A stretch of 47,968 nucleotides of DNA from an uncultured Gammaproteobacteria bacterium. GTDB lineage: Bacteria; Pseudomonadota; Gammaproteobacteria; Pseudomonadales; UBA5518. The first letter of the stretch is position 1; every line of letters starts with the position of its first letter. The notes below the pieces were generated by a model. The model was not told where the DNA came from. It ran no database searches and saw only the letters and a list, made by a program, of their open reading frames with translations. Below are positions 8,036 to 18,455 of this stretch, one piece after another. The stretch covers positions 1 through 47,968 of the forward strand of contig CAIYPF010000007.1 in NCBI GenBank assembly GCA_903928015.1, read 5' to 3'. The position numbers and the translations under genes are program-made.

Positions 8036-9595
8036 TCAGCGAACCTGTGGCGGTACGGAGAAGGTGTGGTAGGGCGCCGGCGAGGCAACCGTCCACTCCA
8101 GCCCGTGTGCACCGTCCCACACCTGATCGGTGGCCTGCTTGCCGCTCTTGATGCACTTGATCACCACGACCACGAAGATCAGCTGCGAGAAGCCGGTGAT
8201 GAAAGCACCGATAGTCGAGAGCATGTTGTAGTCGGCGAATTGCAGCGCGTAGTCGGGAATACGGCGCGGCATGCCGGCCAGGCCGACGAAGTGCATCGGG
8301 AAGAAGGCCGTGTTCACACCGATGAACGTCATCCAGAAGTGCGTCTTGGCCAGCGTTTCGTCGTACATGTGGCCGGTCCACTTCGGCAGCCAGTAATAGA
8401 CGCCGCAGTAGATGGCGAACAGCGCTCCCTGCACCAGCACGTAGTGGAAGTGCGCCACCACGAAGTAGGTGTCGTGATACTGGAAGTCGAGCGGTGCCAG
8501 CGACAGCATCAGTCCGGAGAGTCCACCGATCGTGAACAGGATGATGAAGGCGATGGCGAAGAGCATGGGGGTCTCGAAGGTCATCGAGCCCTTGAACATC
8601 GTCGTCACCCAGTTGAAGACCTTCACGCCCGTGGGCACTGCGATCAGCATGGTGGCGTACATGAAGAAGAGCTCGCCCGCGATCGGCATGCCCACCGTGT
8701 ACATGTGGTGTGCCCACACGATGAAGCTGAGGAACGCAATGGACGCAGTCGCATACACCATCGAGCTGTAGCCGAACAGCGGCTTGCGGGAGAAGGTGGG
8801 CAGCACCTCACTCACCACGCCGAAGGCCGGCAGGATCATGATGTAGACCTCGGGGTGACCGAAGAACCAGAACACGTGCTGGAAGAGCACGGGGTCACCA
8901 CCGCCGGCAGCGCTGAAGAAGCTGGTGCCGAAGTGGATGTCGAAGAGCATCATCGTGACCACGCCTGCGAGCACGGGCATGACCGCGATCAGCAGGAAGG
9001 CCGTGATGAACCAGGTCCAGACGAACATCGGCATCTTCATGTACGTCATGCCCGGGGCACGCAGGTTCATGATGGTGGCGATGATGTTGATGGAACCCAT
9101 GATCGAGGACATGCCCATCAGGTGCACGCCGAAGATGAAGTAGGTCACCGACGGCGGCGCGTAGGTGGTGGAGAGCGGCGCGTAGAAGGTCCAGCCGAAG
9201 TTCGGGGCCCCACCTTCCATGAACAGCGACGACGCGAGCATGGTGAAGGCGAAGGGCAGAATCCAGAAGCTCCAGTTGTTCATGCGCGGCAGCGCCATAT
9301 CAGGCGCGCCGATCATCAAGGGAACCATCCAGTTGGCCAGACCGACCCAGGCGGGCATGATGGCGCCGAACACCATCACGAGGCCGTGCATGGTGGTCAT
9401 CTGGTTGAAGAATTCCGGCTTCACGATCTGCAGTCCGGGCTGGAACAGCTCGGAGCGGATCACAAGGGCGAAGGTTCCGCCCATCAGGAACATCGCGAAG
9501 CTGAACCACAGGTACATCGAACCGATGTCCTTGTGGTTGGTGGTAAACAGCCAGCGCGTCAGGCCCTTAGCAGGTCCGTGATGATCTGCACCCAT
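8036..9595 (-). CDS. coxA: Cytochrome c oxidase subunit I
   Basis: Catalytic subunit of an A-type heme-copper oxidase, 519 residues with twelve membrane helices. It reduces O2 at the heme a3-CuB centre and pumps protons. Visible motifs are the His ligand region TTMHGLVMVFGAIMPAWVG, FWFFGHPEVYIMILPAFG (CuB His and the Tyr of the His-Tyr crosslink), VWAHHMYTVGM, and DTYFVVAHFHYVLVQGALF carrying the heme ligands. The DQVWDGAHGLEWT-type C-terminus is usual for proteobacterial CoxA. It is 15 bp downstream of coxB. Identification is certain. Confidence 0.98.
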   Translation of the reverse strand: MGADHHGPAKGLTRWLFTTNHKDIGSMYLWFSFAMFLMGGTFALVIRSELFQPGLQIVKPEFFNQMTTMHGLVMVFGAIMPAWVGLANWMVPLMIGAPDMALPRMNNWSFWILPFAFTMLASSLFMEGGAPNFGWTFYAPLSTTYAPPSVTYFIFGVHLMGMSSIMGSINIIATIMNLRAPGMTYMKMPMFVWTWFITAFLLIAVMPVLAGVVTMMLFDIHFGTSFFSAAGGGDPVLFQHVFWFFGHPEVYIMILPAFGVVSEVLPTFSRKPLFGYSSMVYATASIAFLSFIVWAHHMYTVGMPIAGELFFMYATMLIAVPTGVKVFNWVTTMFKGSMTFETPMLFAIAFIILFTIGGLSGLMLSLAPLDFQYHDTYFVVAHFHYVLVQGALFAIYCGVYYWLPKWTGHMYDETLAKTHFWMTFIGVNTAFFPMHFVGLAGMPRRIPDYALQFADYNMLSTIGAFITGFSQLIFVVVVIKCIKSGKQATDQVWDGAHGLEWTVASPAPYHTFSVPPQVR

Positions 9596-9610
9596 GGTGT
9601 TACTCCCCGA

Positions 9611-10765
9611 TCACTTGCCTTTCTTGAAATTCGCGACGTCGATGGGCTGAAGCATGTCGCCCACGTTGTTGCCCCAAGCATTCCGCTCATAGGTAATGAC
9701 GGCAGCCAGATCCACCTCGTTCAGCTGAGCGCCGAAGGCAGCCATTGCCGTACCCGACTTGCCGTGCACCACGATATTCAGGTGCCCCTCGATCGGACCC
9801 ATGGCGATCTTGCTGCCCTTGAGCGCCGGGAAGGCGCCAGGAATGCCCTCGCCACTCGGCTGGTGGCAGGCGGCGCATACTTTCTCGTAGACGCCTTTGC
9901 CGCGCTCCATGGTCTGTTCCATGGTGAATGACTGCGACATGAGCTCGCGCTCCTTGGCAGCCTCTTCCTTGCGGGTAGCGATCCAGGCGGAGAATTCGCC
10001 CTCGGGCAGCACACGAACCACGATAGGCATGAAGCCGTGCTCCTTGCCGCAGAGCTCGGTGCACTGGCCGCGGTAGATGCCGGGCTCGGGCACGATGGCC
10101 CAAGACTCGTTAACGAAGCCGGGGATAGCATCTCTTTTTACGGAGAAGTCGGGCATCCACCAGGAGTGGATGACGTCAGCCGCAGTAATGAGGAAGCGTA
10201 CCTTCTTGCCGGCGGGGATCACCAAGGGCTCGTCGACATCGAGAAGGTAGTTCTCGCCCTTCGGTGCGAGGTTGTTGATCTCGTCACGGGGCGTGCGCAG
10301 GGAGGAGAAGTACTCCACGCCGTCTTTGGGATAGCTGTACTTCCACTTCCACTGGTAGCCGGTGATGCGTACATCGAGCGCGGCGTCGTCAGTGTTGTAG
10401 ATGTCGGTGAGCGTCTTGGTGGCGGGGATCGCCATGAAGAGCAGGATCACGAAGGGCAGGACCGTCCACGCGATCTCGAGCTTGGTGCTCTCATGGAAGT
10501 GCGATGCAACAGCGCCACGCGATTTGCGGTGGGCGAAGATCGAATAGAACATCACTCCGAACACCACCACGCCGATCGCGACGCAGATCCACAAGGACAG
10601 CATGTGGAGGTCGTACACGCGGTGACTGACGTCGGTGACGCCGTAGCGCATGTTGGTGTCGGAGCGGGCGCCCTGTTCTGCAAGGACCATTGCCGACTGC
10701 ATGAAGATGGCAGCCGTGGCGATGGAACCGGCCAGTGGGCGGCGACGTTGTTGGGCTCGCAGCAT
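9611..10765 (-). CDS. coxB: Cytochrome c oxidase subunit II with fused cytochrome c domain
   Basis: Subunit II accepts electrons at the binuclear CuA centre. The start at 10765 gives 384 residues beginning MLRAQQRRRP with a signal-like helix; an upstream in-frame ATG at 10864 would overlap the promoter and is rejected. Two membrane helices lie at about residues 53-77 and 97-114. The CuA ligands are H200 and the cluster C235, C239, H243, M246 (QCTELCGKEHGFM). A C-terminal c-type heme domain has CAACH at 297-301, making this a caa3-like subunit II that carries its own heme c. GGAG lies just upstream of the start. Confidence 0.95.
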   Translation of the reverse strand: MLRAQQRRRPLAGSIATAAIFMQSAMVLAEQGARSDTNMRYGVTDVSHRVYDLHMLSLWICVAIGVVVFGVMFYSIFAHRKSRGAVASHFHESTKLEIAWTVLPFVILLFMAIPATKTLTDIYNTDDAALDVRITGYQWKWKYSYPKDGVEYFSSLRTPRDEINNLAPKGENYLLDVDEPLVIPAGKKVRFLITAADVIHSWWMPDFSVKRDAIPGFVNESWAIVPEPGIYRGQCTELCGKEHGFMPIVVRVLPEGEFSAWIATRKEEAAKERELMSQSFTMEQTMERGKGVYEKVCAACHQPSGEGIPGAFPALKGSKIAMGPIEGHLNIVVHGKSGTAMAAFGAQLNEVDLAAVITYERNAWGNNVGDMLQPIDVANFKKGK

Positions 10766-10822
10766 GTCTCCAAAACTCCGGTCTGGTTGACACCGCTTCC
10801 CGCGGCGGGGTGCACAACTCTT

Positions 10823-10850
10823 GCGCCTTGCTGCGGGCGCAACAAGGCGC
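10823..10850 (-). promoter_or_regulatory. Alternative hairpins in the coxB leader
   Basis: The 5' leader of coxB, between the predicted start of transcription and the ATG, contains an 8-bp inverted repeat, GCGCCTTG (10823-10830) with CAAGGCGC (10843-10850). Overlapping it is a second 6-bp pair, TTGCGC (10821-10826) with GCGCAA (10837-10842). The two hairpins share bases, so they exclude each other. Such an arrangement can act as a switch, but nothing shows what would sense it. The structure is read from sequence; the function is inference. Confidence 0.4.
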
Positions 10851-10854
10851 GCGA

Positions 10855-10893
10855 AGTATAACAACGGTTTTGGAAGTGCGACACCTTGTCGCA
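10855..10893 (-). promoter_or_regulatory. coxB promoter with inverted repeat at -35
   Basis: On the minus strand a TATACT (plus positions 10855-10860) lies about 90 bp upstream of the coxB ATG. There is no good -35. In its place, at 10877-10893, stands a perfect palindrome TGCGACA-3 nt-TGTCGCA. A poor -35 overlapped by a palindrome is typical of promoters that need an activator or are blocked by a repressor. No known regulator is assigned. Confidence 0.5.
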
Positions 10894-10947
10894 GGAGAAT
10901 CCGCTACGTCGTTGATAGTTCTGTTACGCGGTTAGCGAGCGTTCCGA

Positions 10948-11181
10948 TCAACCTTTCCTGGGGTCGATGATGCGCACTGCTTCGGCTGTGGCAATGGGCT
11001 CTCCGAGACCGCGGTTCGCGGGATCAGTGGCATCACCGGCTCCCCGATCCTGTGCATCGGTGAAGCCGCAACTCACGCACTCGCAGACACGCGCGCCGTC
11101 GCGTTCGAAAACGGCCAATGTGTCCTCTGCCTCACAGCGCGGGCAGCGCGCGCCGGCGATGAACCGTCGCAGTGGTTTCAT
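10948..11181 (-). CDS. yheV: YheV-family small zinc-ribbon protein
   Basis: A 77-residue protein beginning [20 protein letters not shown], matching the YheV (DUF2387) family of gammaproteobacteria in its RFIAGAxCPxC start. Two CxxC pairs (CPRC and CVSC, about 20 residues apart) form a probable zinc ribbon. The start at 11181 is chosen because it overlaps the aroE stop as ATGA and aligns with the family; a longer upstream frame (from 11256) would run inside aroE. The protein ends in a short acidic/Gly tail and RIIDPRKG. The function is unknown. Confidence 0.85.
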   Translation of the reverse strand: MKPLRRFIAGARCPRCEAEDTLAVFERDGARVCECVSCGFTDAQDRGAGDATDPANRGLGEPIATAEAVRIIDPRKG

Positions 11182-12473
11182 GGGGTAGCGCTTCCACGCA
11201 GGTCGAGTTCCTGAAACACGGCATCCTCCAGCGGGTTGTGGCAGTAGGGATCGCATATCGTGAAGCCGAGGTCACGATAGAGGGCATTTGCGGCACCCAG
11301 GCGCCTCAGCGTATCAAGGCGCATGCGCTCGTAACCCGCCGCGCGCGCGGCCGCAACGATGGCGCGCGCCAACGCGCGACCAAGGCCTGCACCACGCCAC
11401 TCCTGCCTGACATAAAGACGCTTCATCTCGCAGATGCCGGCGGAGAGCGGCCGCAGCGCCACGCAGGCAACGGCTTCTCCTGCGGACTCGGCAAGAAGGA
11501 GTTCGCCACCGGGTGGCGCATAGGCACCGGGCAGCTTGGCGAGCTCTTCCTCGAACTCCTGGAAAGAGAGCTCTATGCCCAACCACGCCTGGTACTCCCG
11601 GAAGAGCTTTACGGCGCTGCCGATATCTGCAGCACCGCGCGCAGGGCGGATCCGGTAGCCGCCGCGCAGTTGTGCAATGACGGGAGCGCTGTCGGGACGC
11701 ACCCTCCTCCATATAAAGAAGGACTCGGCAGCCTGCTCGACCAGCATGCCAAGGCCGTCCGCCAGGGAAGTCACCCCGGACTGTGCCGCAGCGCGCAGGA
11801 AAGGTGTCGGCTCATTGCCATAGACCATGTCATAGCAGTGGGTCGCAGGCCCGAGCGCACCCTGAGGGAGCGGAGGGCTGTCGCCTGCAAGGCCGGCACT
11901 GCTGGCGTTGATGACAAGATCAAAGACGGCACCCGCAGCAAGCTCCAGAGCCCCTCCGCGCACCGGGCCATGGCTGCGGAAAAGCGCGGCAAGCTCCTCG
12001 GCACGCGCCGCCGTGCGGTTTACAAGCACGAGCTCCGAGGGGCCCTCGGCCAACAGGGGCCCGAGTGCGCCTCGGGCGGCACCACCGGCACCGACCACGA
12101 GCACGCGCGCACCGGCAATCTCCCAGCCCAGGTTTGCGCGCAGATCACGCACCAGCCCGGCCCCGTCGGTGTTGTCGCCGAGCAATCGTCCGTCTGCATC
12201 GCGTGCAAGCGTGTTGACGGCACCCGCCGCACGGGCGCGGGCCGTGAGGGAGTCAGCAAGGGAGTGGGCATCGAGTTTGAAGGGCACCGTGACGTTAAGC
12301 CCTTTGCCGCCATCGGCGAAGAAGGCCCTCGCCCCGACCTCAAAACCATCGACCGGCAGCAGGAGGCGACGGTATTCGATGTCCTGCGCCGTCTGGCGCG
12401 CGAACGCGGCATGAATGAAAGGAGAGCGCGAATGCGCAACCGGGTTACCCGCCACAGCGTAGCGATCGCTCAT
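11178..12473 (-). CDS. aroE: Shikimate dehydrogenase fused to a GNAT acetyltransferase domain
   Basis: The first ~270 residues are a complete shikimate dehydrogenase (3-dehydroshikimate to shikimate, NADPH): SRSP (15-18) for substrate binding, NVTVPFK with catalytic K66, DNTDGAG with D103, the nucleotide loop GAGGAARG (128-135), NRT (152-154), and the usual C-terminal helix ending near residue 271. With no stop the frame continues into a ~155-residue GNAT domain: [20 protein letters not shown] (351-370) is the acetyl-CoA pyrophosphate loop and [12 protein letters not shown] (393-404) is motif B. AroE alone is usually ~272 residues; this protein has 431. An ATG at 12494 is an alternative start overlapping hemF. 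The acetyltransferase substrate is unknown. Confidence 0.92.
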   Translation of the reverse strand: MSDRYAVAGNPVAHSRSPFIHAAFARQTAQDIEYRRLLLPVDGFEVGARAFFADGGKGLNVTVPFKLDAHSLADSLTARARAAGAVNTLARDADGRLLGDNTDGAGLVRDLRANLGWEIAGARVLVVGAGGAARGALGPLLAEGPSELVLVNRTAARAEELAALFRSHGPVRGGALELAAGAVFDLVINASSAGLAGDSPPLPQGALGPATHCYDMVYGNEPTPFLRAAAQSGVTSLADGLGMLVEQAAESFFIWRRVRPDSAPVIAQLRGGYRIRPARGAADIGSAVKLFREYQAWLGIELSFQEFEEELAKLPGAYAPPGGELLLAESAGEAVACVALRPLSAGICEMKRLYVRQEWRGAGLGRALARAIVAAARAAGYERMRLDTLRRLGAANALYRDLGFTICDPYCHNPLEDAVFQELDLRGSATP

Positions 12474-12480
12474 GGGCGGC

Positions 12481-14002
<1,522 letters not shown>

Positions 14003-14006
<4 letters not shown>

Positions 14007-14509
14007 ATCCGGGCCAGTTTCTCCTGCAGGGCCGCATCCTTGGCAGCCACTGCAGCGGCCGATGCAGCCCGGTCATCAACCAGACGTTGGGCAAGCTCGG
14101 GATCCGAGAGCGCGAGCATCTGGGCTGCAAGGTAAGCTGCGTTGCGTGCGCCAGCCTTGCCTATGGCGACCGTGGCCACGGGAATGCCGCCCGGCATCTG
14201 CACGGTGGACAGCAGGGCGTCGAGGCCCTCCAGCGAGTTGGCAATCGGCACCCCGATCACAGGGCGCAAGGTATTGGCAGCTACGGCACCCGCAAGGTGG
14301 GCTGCCATGCCTGCCGCCGCGATGAACACTGCGCAGCCACGGCGCTCTGCATCCTTCACGTAATCGTGGGTGGCAACCGGCGTGCGGTGTGCCGAGGTGA
14401 CCTTGGCCTCCACGCGGATGCCGAGCTCACGCAGGGTGCTGATGGCACTCTCCATGACCGGAAGATCAGAATCCGAACCCATCAGCACGGCTACGAAGGC
14501 CTGCGACAT
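14003..14509 (-). CDS. purE: N5-carboxyaminoimidazole ribonucleotide mutase PurE
   Basis: Class I PurE isomerises N5-CAIR to CAIR in purine synthesis. The start at 14509 ([16 protein letters not shown], with GGGAG about 8-9 nt upstream) gives 168 residues; a longer frame reaching 14704 runs inside dprA and is rejected. Motifs are [27 protein letters not shown], and [35 protein letters not shown]. Its usual partner purK does not follow; the next gene is tsaC, overlapping as ATGA. PurK is presumably elsewhere. Confidence 0.95.
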
Positions 14510-14577
14510 CACATACGCTCCCGCTGGAAAAGGGCCGGAAATTAGCGGAAGCCTCCGGGGAGCGCAAGCGAGATGAC

Positions 14578-15687
14578 TCACCTCAGCCGGGCCACACCTG
14601 CCGCCGTGTTCTCGATGAGCCCGGCCAGCTCCAACTGCACGATCGCGGCGCTCACCTCCGGCACTCCAAGGCCGGTGCGCATCACCAGCACATCGACGCT
14701 GCAAGGCATCGCAGAGGTGGCATCGAAAACACGCCGCAACTGTGGACCGGGATCAGGGACGGCGGCCCGAGCCAGCGGCGGCACCGGCATGGGTTCCGGC
14801 TTGAAACGATCGCCCAGCGCCCGGATCACGTCCTCGGGGGATTCGACGAGGGCAGCGCCGTTACGCAGGAGTTCATGACAGCCGCGGCTGGTGGGGGATC
14901 GCACCGGCCCGGGCACGGCCATCACCTCCCTCCCCTGTTCGGCGGCATGCGTGGCGGTCAGCAAGGAGCCGCTTGGCAATGCTGCCTCAACCACCACCAC
15001 ACCGAGACTCAGGCCGCTGATGATGCGGTTGCGTTGGGGGAAATGACCCGCATCAGGGGGCGTGCCAGGCGGATACTCGGTGAGCAGGGCGCCGCCGGAT
15101 TCGAGCAGGCGCGAAGCAAGGTCGCGGTTGGACACGGGATAAATCCGGTCAGGCCCTGTGCCCATCACAGCCACCGCGCTGCCTCCTTGCGCAAGGGCGC
15201 CCCAGTGCGCAGCCGTATCGATGCCACGCGCCAGCCCGGACGTGATGCCAAGCCCGTAGCGCGCAAGGCCGGCGGCGAGTTCGGCCGCAAACTCACGCCC
15301 CGCAGGCGTGGGCTTGCGACTGCCAACCATCGCCACCTGTGGCCTATGGACGGCCTGCTCGTTTCCCTGCAGGAAAAGGAAGGGTGGCGGCCGTGCGATC
15401 TCGCCGAGCAAGGCGGGATAGATGCTCGAAGTGCGGGTAATCAGCCGGATGTCATTCGCTAGAAGCCAGTCGCGCTGGCGTTGCGCCTCTGGCGTGGATC
15501 GGCCTCTCAGCGCCGCATGGGCGATGATGGTCTCAGGGTGCAGCCCCATCGATTCCAGCCGGGCGCGCGGCAGTTGCAGCGCACGGATCGGATCAGGGGA
15601 GGCCTCGAGCAGGCGGCCAAGCGAACTCGAACCCGCGCGGCGCAGGCCAAGAAGGCTAAGGGCAGCAGCAAGGTACTCACCGTCCAT
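14578..15687 (-). CDS. dprA: DNA-processing protein DprA
   Basis: DprA/Smf binds incoming single-stranded DNA and loads RecA during natural transformation. The 369 residues have an N-terminal helical/SAM-like region, the Rossmann-like core (VAMVGSRKPTPAGREFAAELA, GLGITSGLARGIDTAAHWGAL, GTGPDRIYPVSNRDLASRLL, GLSLGVVVVEA) and a C-terminal winged-helix-like DML1 region (about residues 310-369). Length and motifs are typical. It follows the LysM gene with a 79-bp gap and precedes purE by 68 bp. No other competence gene is in the window, so active transformation is not implied. Confidence 0.95.
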   Translation of the reverse strand: MDGEYLAAALSLLGLRRAGSSSLGRLLEASPDPIRALQLPRARLESMGLHPETIIAHAALRGRSTPEAQRQRDWLLANDIRLITRTSSIYPALLGEIARPPPFLFLQGNEQAVHRPQVAMVGSRKPTPAGREFAAELAAGLARYGLGITSGLARGIDTAAHWGALAQGGSAVAVMGTGPDRIYPVSNRDLASRLLESGGALLTEYPPGTPPDAGHFPQRNRIISGLSLGVVVVEAALPSGSLLTATHAAEQGREVMAVPGPVRSPTSRGCHELLRNGAALVESPEDVIRALGDRFKPEPMPVPPLARAAVPDPGPQLRRVFDATSAMPCSVDVLVMRTGLGVPEVSAAIVQLELAGLIENTAAGVARLR

Positions 15688-15766
15688 GGTGTTCGCGCCT
15701 CCTTGCGCGTTTCGGCTGACATCCTGTCTGCCGGATTGTGATGAGGGGCCGGCGGGCCGGCCCGCG

Positions 15767-16792
15767 TCAGGGATTGGTGATCTTGTCGAGCACCGCCAGA
15801 GGCTGGTTGCTCTCGAGCACGATCGCGAAGCTGAGTTTCTCGAAAGTGCGGAACACCATCAGCAGGCCCGCCCGGGAGTCAGGCATCTGCAGGGTCTGGC
15901 CGGTCACGGGATCTCGGGCCTCCTCGCCACGCTTGTTGATGGCAAGCACGTTGCCATCTGCCAGCCCCTCGCGGCTGCCACGGTTGATGACAACCACGTC
16001 AAGTGCACCGATCTGGTTAACGCCGTTCTCCACCGCGAGTATCACGCCGGAGACCTCGGTCTTCGGCGCGCTGGGAAAGAAGGTGGCTGTGATCTTCTGC
16101 TCGACTACCGGCAGCAGACGATCGCCGGCGCGGATTTCCTCGCGGCTGCGGTTGACGGTGAAGGTGGAAATCTCGCCCTCTGAATCGAGCAGCCTCGCTG
16201 CGCCGATTTCGCGCGCGAAACGCCCGAGCACTTCTTTTGTCTCCGGATCAGCAATGGGGCCGGCATCGCGGAAAATGCCGAAGTTCACTTCGCCATCGGG
16301 CAAGGCGCCACGCGCGTGCAGCTCGTCTCCGGCACCTGAAATCACGTGCCGGGCCGCGCCGGCGACGGCGTAGGCGGCGGTATCGAGCTCGCCTTCCCCG
16401 ACAACGCGGCTGCGCGAGAGGAATGCGTTGATGTCTTCGAGCGGGATCGCTGGGATGGCCTCGGCCAAGGGGCTGGAGCGGACTTCCGGGCTCAGCTTGA
16501 CGGTGCCTCCGCTGCCGCGGTTCAGCATCAGGTAGGGCTCGCCATCGACAAACACAAGCGTGATGCGATCACCGGGGTAGATGAGATCAGGGTTGCTGAT
16601 ATGCGGATTGGCTTTCCAGATGCTGGGCCAGAGCCAGGGCTTTTCAAGGAAGCGGCCCGAGATATCCCAGAGGGTATCGCCCTTCACTACGACGTATTCG
16701 TCGGGATGATCCGCGCGGAGTGCGGTGTTCCCTGCCATTGCGGAGCAGGCAAAAAGGGCTCCAGCCAAAACGCCGAACAGGGTCTTTCTCAT
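15767..16792 (-). CDS. Exported LysM-domain protein
   Basis: A 341-residue exported protein: signal peptide (MRKTLFGVLAGALFACSAMAG), then one LysM domain at about residues 33-80 (YVVVKGDTLWDISGRFLEKPW ... PDLIYPGDRITLVF), which should bind peptidoglycan. The rest (about 250 residues) is a conserved but uncharacterised region. The start at 16792 has AAAGGA 6 nt upstream; an ATG at 16882 would add 30 residues before the signal peptide and is rejected. A LysM gene next to dprA and divergent from def is the conserved pseudomonad arrangement. Confidence 0.9.
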   Translation of the reverse strand: MRKTLFGVLAGALFACSAMAGNTALRADHPDEYVVVKGDTLWDISGRFLEKPWLWPSIWKANPHISNPDLIYPGDRITLVFVDGEPYLMLNRGSGGTVKLSPEVRSSPLAEAIPAIPLEDINAFLSRSRVVGEGELDTAAYAVAGAARHVISGAGDELHARGALPDGEVNFGIFRDAGPIADPETKEVLGRFAREIGAARLLDSEGEISTFTVNRSREEIRAGDRLLPVVEQKITATFFPSAPKTEVSGVILAVENGVNQIGALDVVVINRGSREGLADGNVLAINKRGEEARDPVTGQTLQMPDSRAGLLMVFRTFEKLSFAIVLESNQPLAVLDKITNP

Positions 16793-16880
16793 CACGATGT
16801 CCTTTCGCAGGGGCGAGCCCACAGCCGGGGAGAAGGCTTCGGCGAAGTGTAGCCAAAGCCGGGGAAATTGCGTACAGCCC

Positions 16881-16913
16881 ACATCCCGTGCCCCGTACCG
16901 GGATGTTTATACT
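16881..16913 (+). promoter_or_regulatory. def promoter with upstream inverted repeat
   Basis: Between lysM and def, an 8-bp inverted repeat ACATCCCG (16881-16888) / CGGGATGT (16899-16906), separated by 10 nt, abuts a TATACT -10 element at 16908-16913. No clear -35 is seen. The bases after the -10 (GCGACCC) are GC-rich. A protein-binding site or a hairpin are both possible. Confidence 0.45.
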
Positions 16914-16976
16914 GCGACCCATTCCACTTTCCGTATCGGCAGAGCCCCGCAGGGCTGAACTCAGGCAGGCAACGGC

Positions 16977-17483
16977 ATGGCCATTCTGAAAATTCTCGAA
17001 TTCCCGGATCCCCGGCTGCGGACCATCGCCAAGCCGGTCGCGCACTTCGACGCCGCGCTGCTGAAGCTGGTCGATGACATGATCGAGACCATGTACGAGG
17101 CCGACGGCGTGGGGCTCGCCGCAACGCAGGTCGACGTGCACAAGCGCCTGCTGGTGATCGACGTATCGGAAGACCGCAACGAGCCTCTCGTTTTCGTGAA
17201 CCCCGAGATCACGGTCCTCGACGACAGCCTCCGGGAAGTGAAGGAAGGCTGCCTCTCGGTGCCCGGCTTCTATGAGCCGGTCACGCGCCCGGAGCACATC
17301 CTCGTACGCGCGCAGGACAAACAGGGCAATGCCTTCGAATTGCAGCCCGAGGGCTTGCTCGCCGTCTGCATCCAGCACGAACTCGACCACCTGAACGGCA
17401 AGCTCTTCGTGGATTATGTGTCGGCGCTCAAGCGGCAGCGGATCCGCAGCAAGCTCGAAAAACAACAGCGTCAGCCGGCCTGA
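16977..17483 (+). CDS. def: Peptide deformylase
   Basis: Removes the formyl group from the N-terminal Met of new proteins; Fe(II)/Zn metalloenzyme acting at the ribosome exit. The 168 residues carry all three motifs: [10 protein letters not shown] (motif I), EGCLSVPGF with the Cys metal ligand (motif II), and [11 protein letters not shown] with two His ligands and the catalytic Glu (motif III). It is followed 18 bp later by fmt, the enzyme that adds the formyl group to initiator tRNA, the standard pair. Confidence 0.97.
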   Translation: MAILKILEFPDPRLRTIAKPVAHFDAALLKLVDDMIETMYEADGVGLAATQVDVHKRLLVIDVSEDRNEPLVFVNPEITVLDDSLREVKEGCLSVPGFYEPVTRPEHILVRAQDKQGNAFELQPEGLLAVCIQHELDHLNGKLFVDYVSALKRQRIRSKLEKQQRQPA

Positions 17484-17501
17484 GCCTCCGGGTCACAACA
17501 C

Positions 17502-18455
17502 GTGCAACACGCCCGAGCCCGCATCGTTTTCGCGGGCACACCCGAGTTTGCGGCGGCGAGCCTGGACGCGCTCCTGACGTCAGGCGAGCACGAGGTGGTG
17601 GCGGTCTACAGCCAGCCCGACCGTCCCGCAGGCCGTGGCCGGCAGCTGAAGCCTTCACCGGTCAAGGAGCTCGCGCTCGCGCACGGCTTGCCGATCTGCC
17701 AGCCGCTCTCACTGCGTGATCCCGAGGCACAGTCCGCGCTTGCGGCCCTGAAGCCCGATCTGATGGTGGTTGCAGCCTATGGCCTGCTGCTGCCGGCAAC
17801 CGTGCTCCGCATACCGATGCAGGGCTGCGTCAATGTGCATGGCTCGCTTCTGCCGCGCTGGCGCGGCGCTGCACCCGTGGAGCGCGCAATCGAGGCCGGC
17901 GACACCGTGACCGGCATCACGATCATGCAGATGGACGAAGGCCTGGACACAGGCGCGATGCTGCTGCGACGCGAGTGCCCGATTCTCGACAGCGATACCG
18001 GCGGCAGCCTGCGGGAGCGGCTGCAGGCCTTGGGCGCGGAGGCGCTGCTAGCGGCGCTGCCGGATATCCTGTCCTCACGCGGCCTGCCTGCGGCGCAAGA
18101 CGGCGCACTCGCCACGTATGCGTCCAAGCTGCGCAAGGAAGAGGCTTCCGTCGACTGGAACACGCGAGCCGACGCCCTCGCCCGACGGATCCGCGCCTTC
18201 AACCCGGCCAACGTCTGCCACAGCAGCATCGGCGGCGAGACGCTGCGCATCTGGAGCGCGCGCGCAACAGACACCCCGGGAACCGCCGCGCCAGGCGAGG
18301 TCCTGGGTGCAAACGCAGAAGGCATCCTCGTGGCCTGCGGAGGCGGTGCGCTACTGCTCACCGAGCTTCAAGCAAGCGGCGGGCGACAGATGACGGCGGC
18401 ACAGCTGCTGAATGGCCGAGCACGCTTGTTCGCTCCCGGCAGCCGCTTCGGATGA
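17502..18455 (+). CDS. fmt: Methionyl-tRNA formyltransferase
   Basis: Transfers a formyl group from 10-formyl-THF to Met-tRNA-fMet. The 317-residue protein has the N-terminal formyltransferase domain (RIVFAGTPEFAAASLDALL, the active-site stretch CVNVHGSLLPRWRGAAPVERAI, and GITIMQMDEGLDTGAML) and a C-terminal tRNA-binding domain from about residue 205. The start is a GTG at 17502, the only good candidate that keeps the full Rossmann strand. The stop overlaps the rsmB ATG as ATGA. Confidence 0.96.
   Translation: MQHARARIVFAGTPEFAAASLDALLTSGEHEVVAVYSQPDRPAGRGRQLKPSPVKELALAHGLPICQPLSLRDPEAQSALAALKPDLMVVAAYGLLLPATVLRIPMQGCVNVHGSLLPRWRGAAPVERAIEAGDTVTGITIMQMDEGLDTGAMLLRRECPILDSDTGGSLRERLQALGAEALLAALPDILSSRGLPAAQDGALATYASKLRKEEASVDWNTRADALARRIRAFNPANVCHSSIGGETLRIWSARATDTPGTAAPGEVLGANAEGILVACGGGALLLTELQASGGRQMTAAQLLNGRARLFAPGSRFG

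Noticed and set aside
8066..9931. A 621-codon open frame on the plus strand
   Set aside because: It runs antisense to coxA and coxB, is rich in His, Glu, Asp, Gly and Arg without any domain, and arises from the codon bias of the GC-rich opposite strand.
10766..10864. Longer N-terminus of coxB from an ATG at 10864
   Set aside because: That ATG overlaps the predicted -10 and the added residues are Arg/Cys-rich, unlike a signal peptide. The ATG at 10765 is followed by a normal signal helix.
17496..17511. A third CACGTG-centred site before fmt as parS
   Set aside because: Only the right half resembles parS (CACGTGCAACA); the left half has no match.
17975..18451. In-frame N-terminal extension of rsmB through fmt
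   Set aside because: The extension translates fmt in a wrong frame; RsmB proteins are ~430 residues and the ATGA start at 18452 gives that length.
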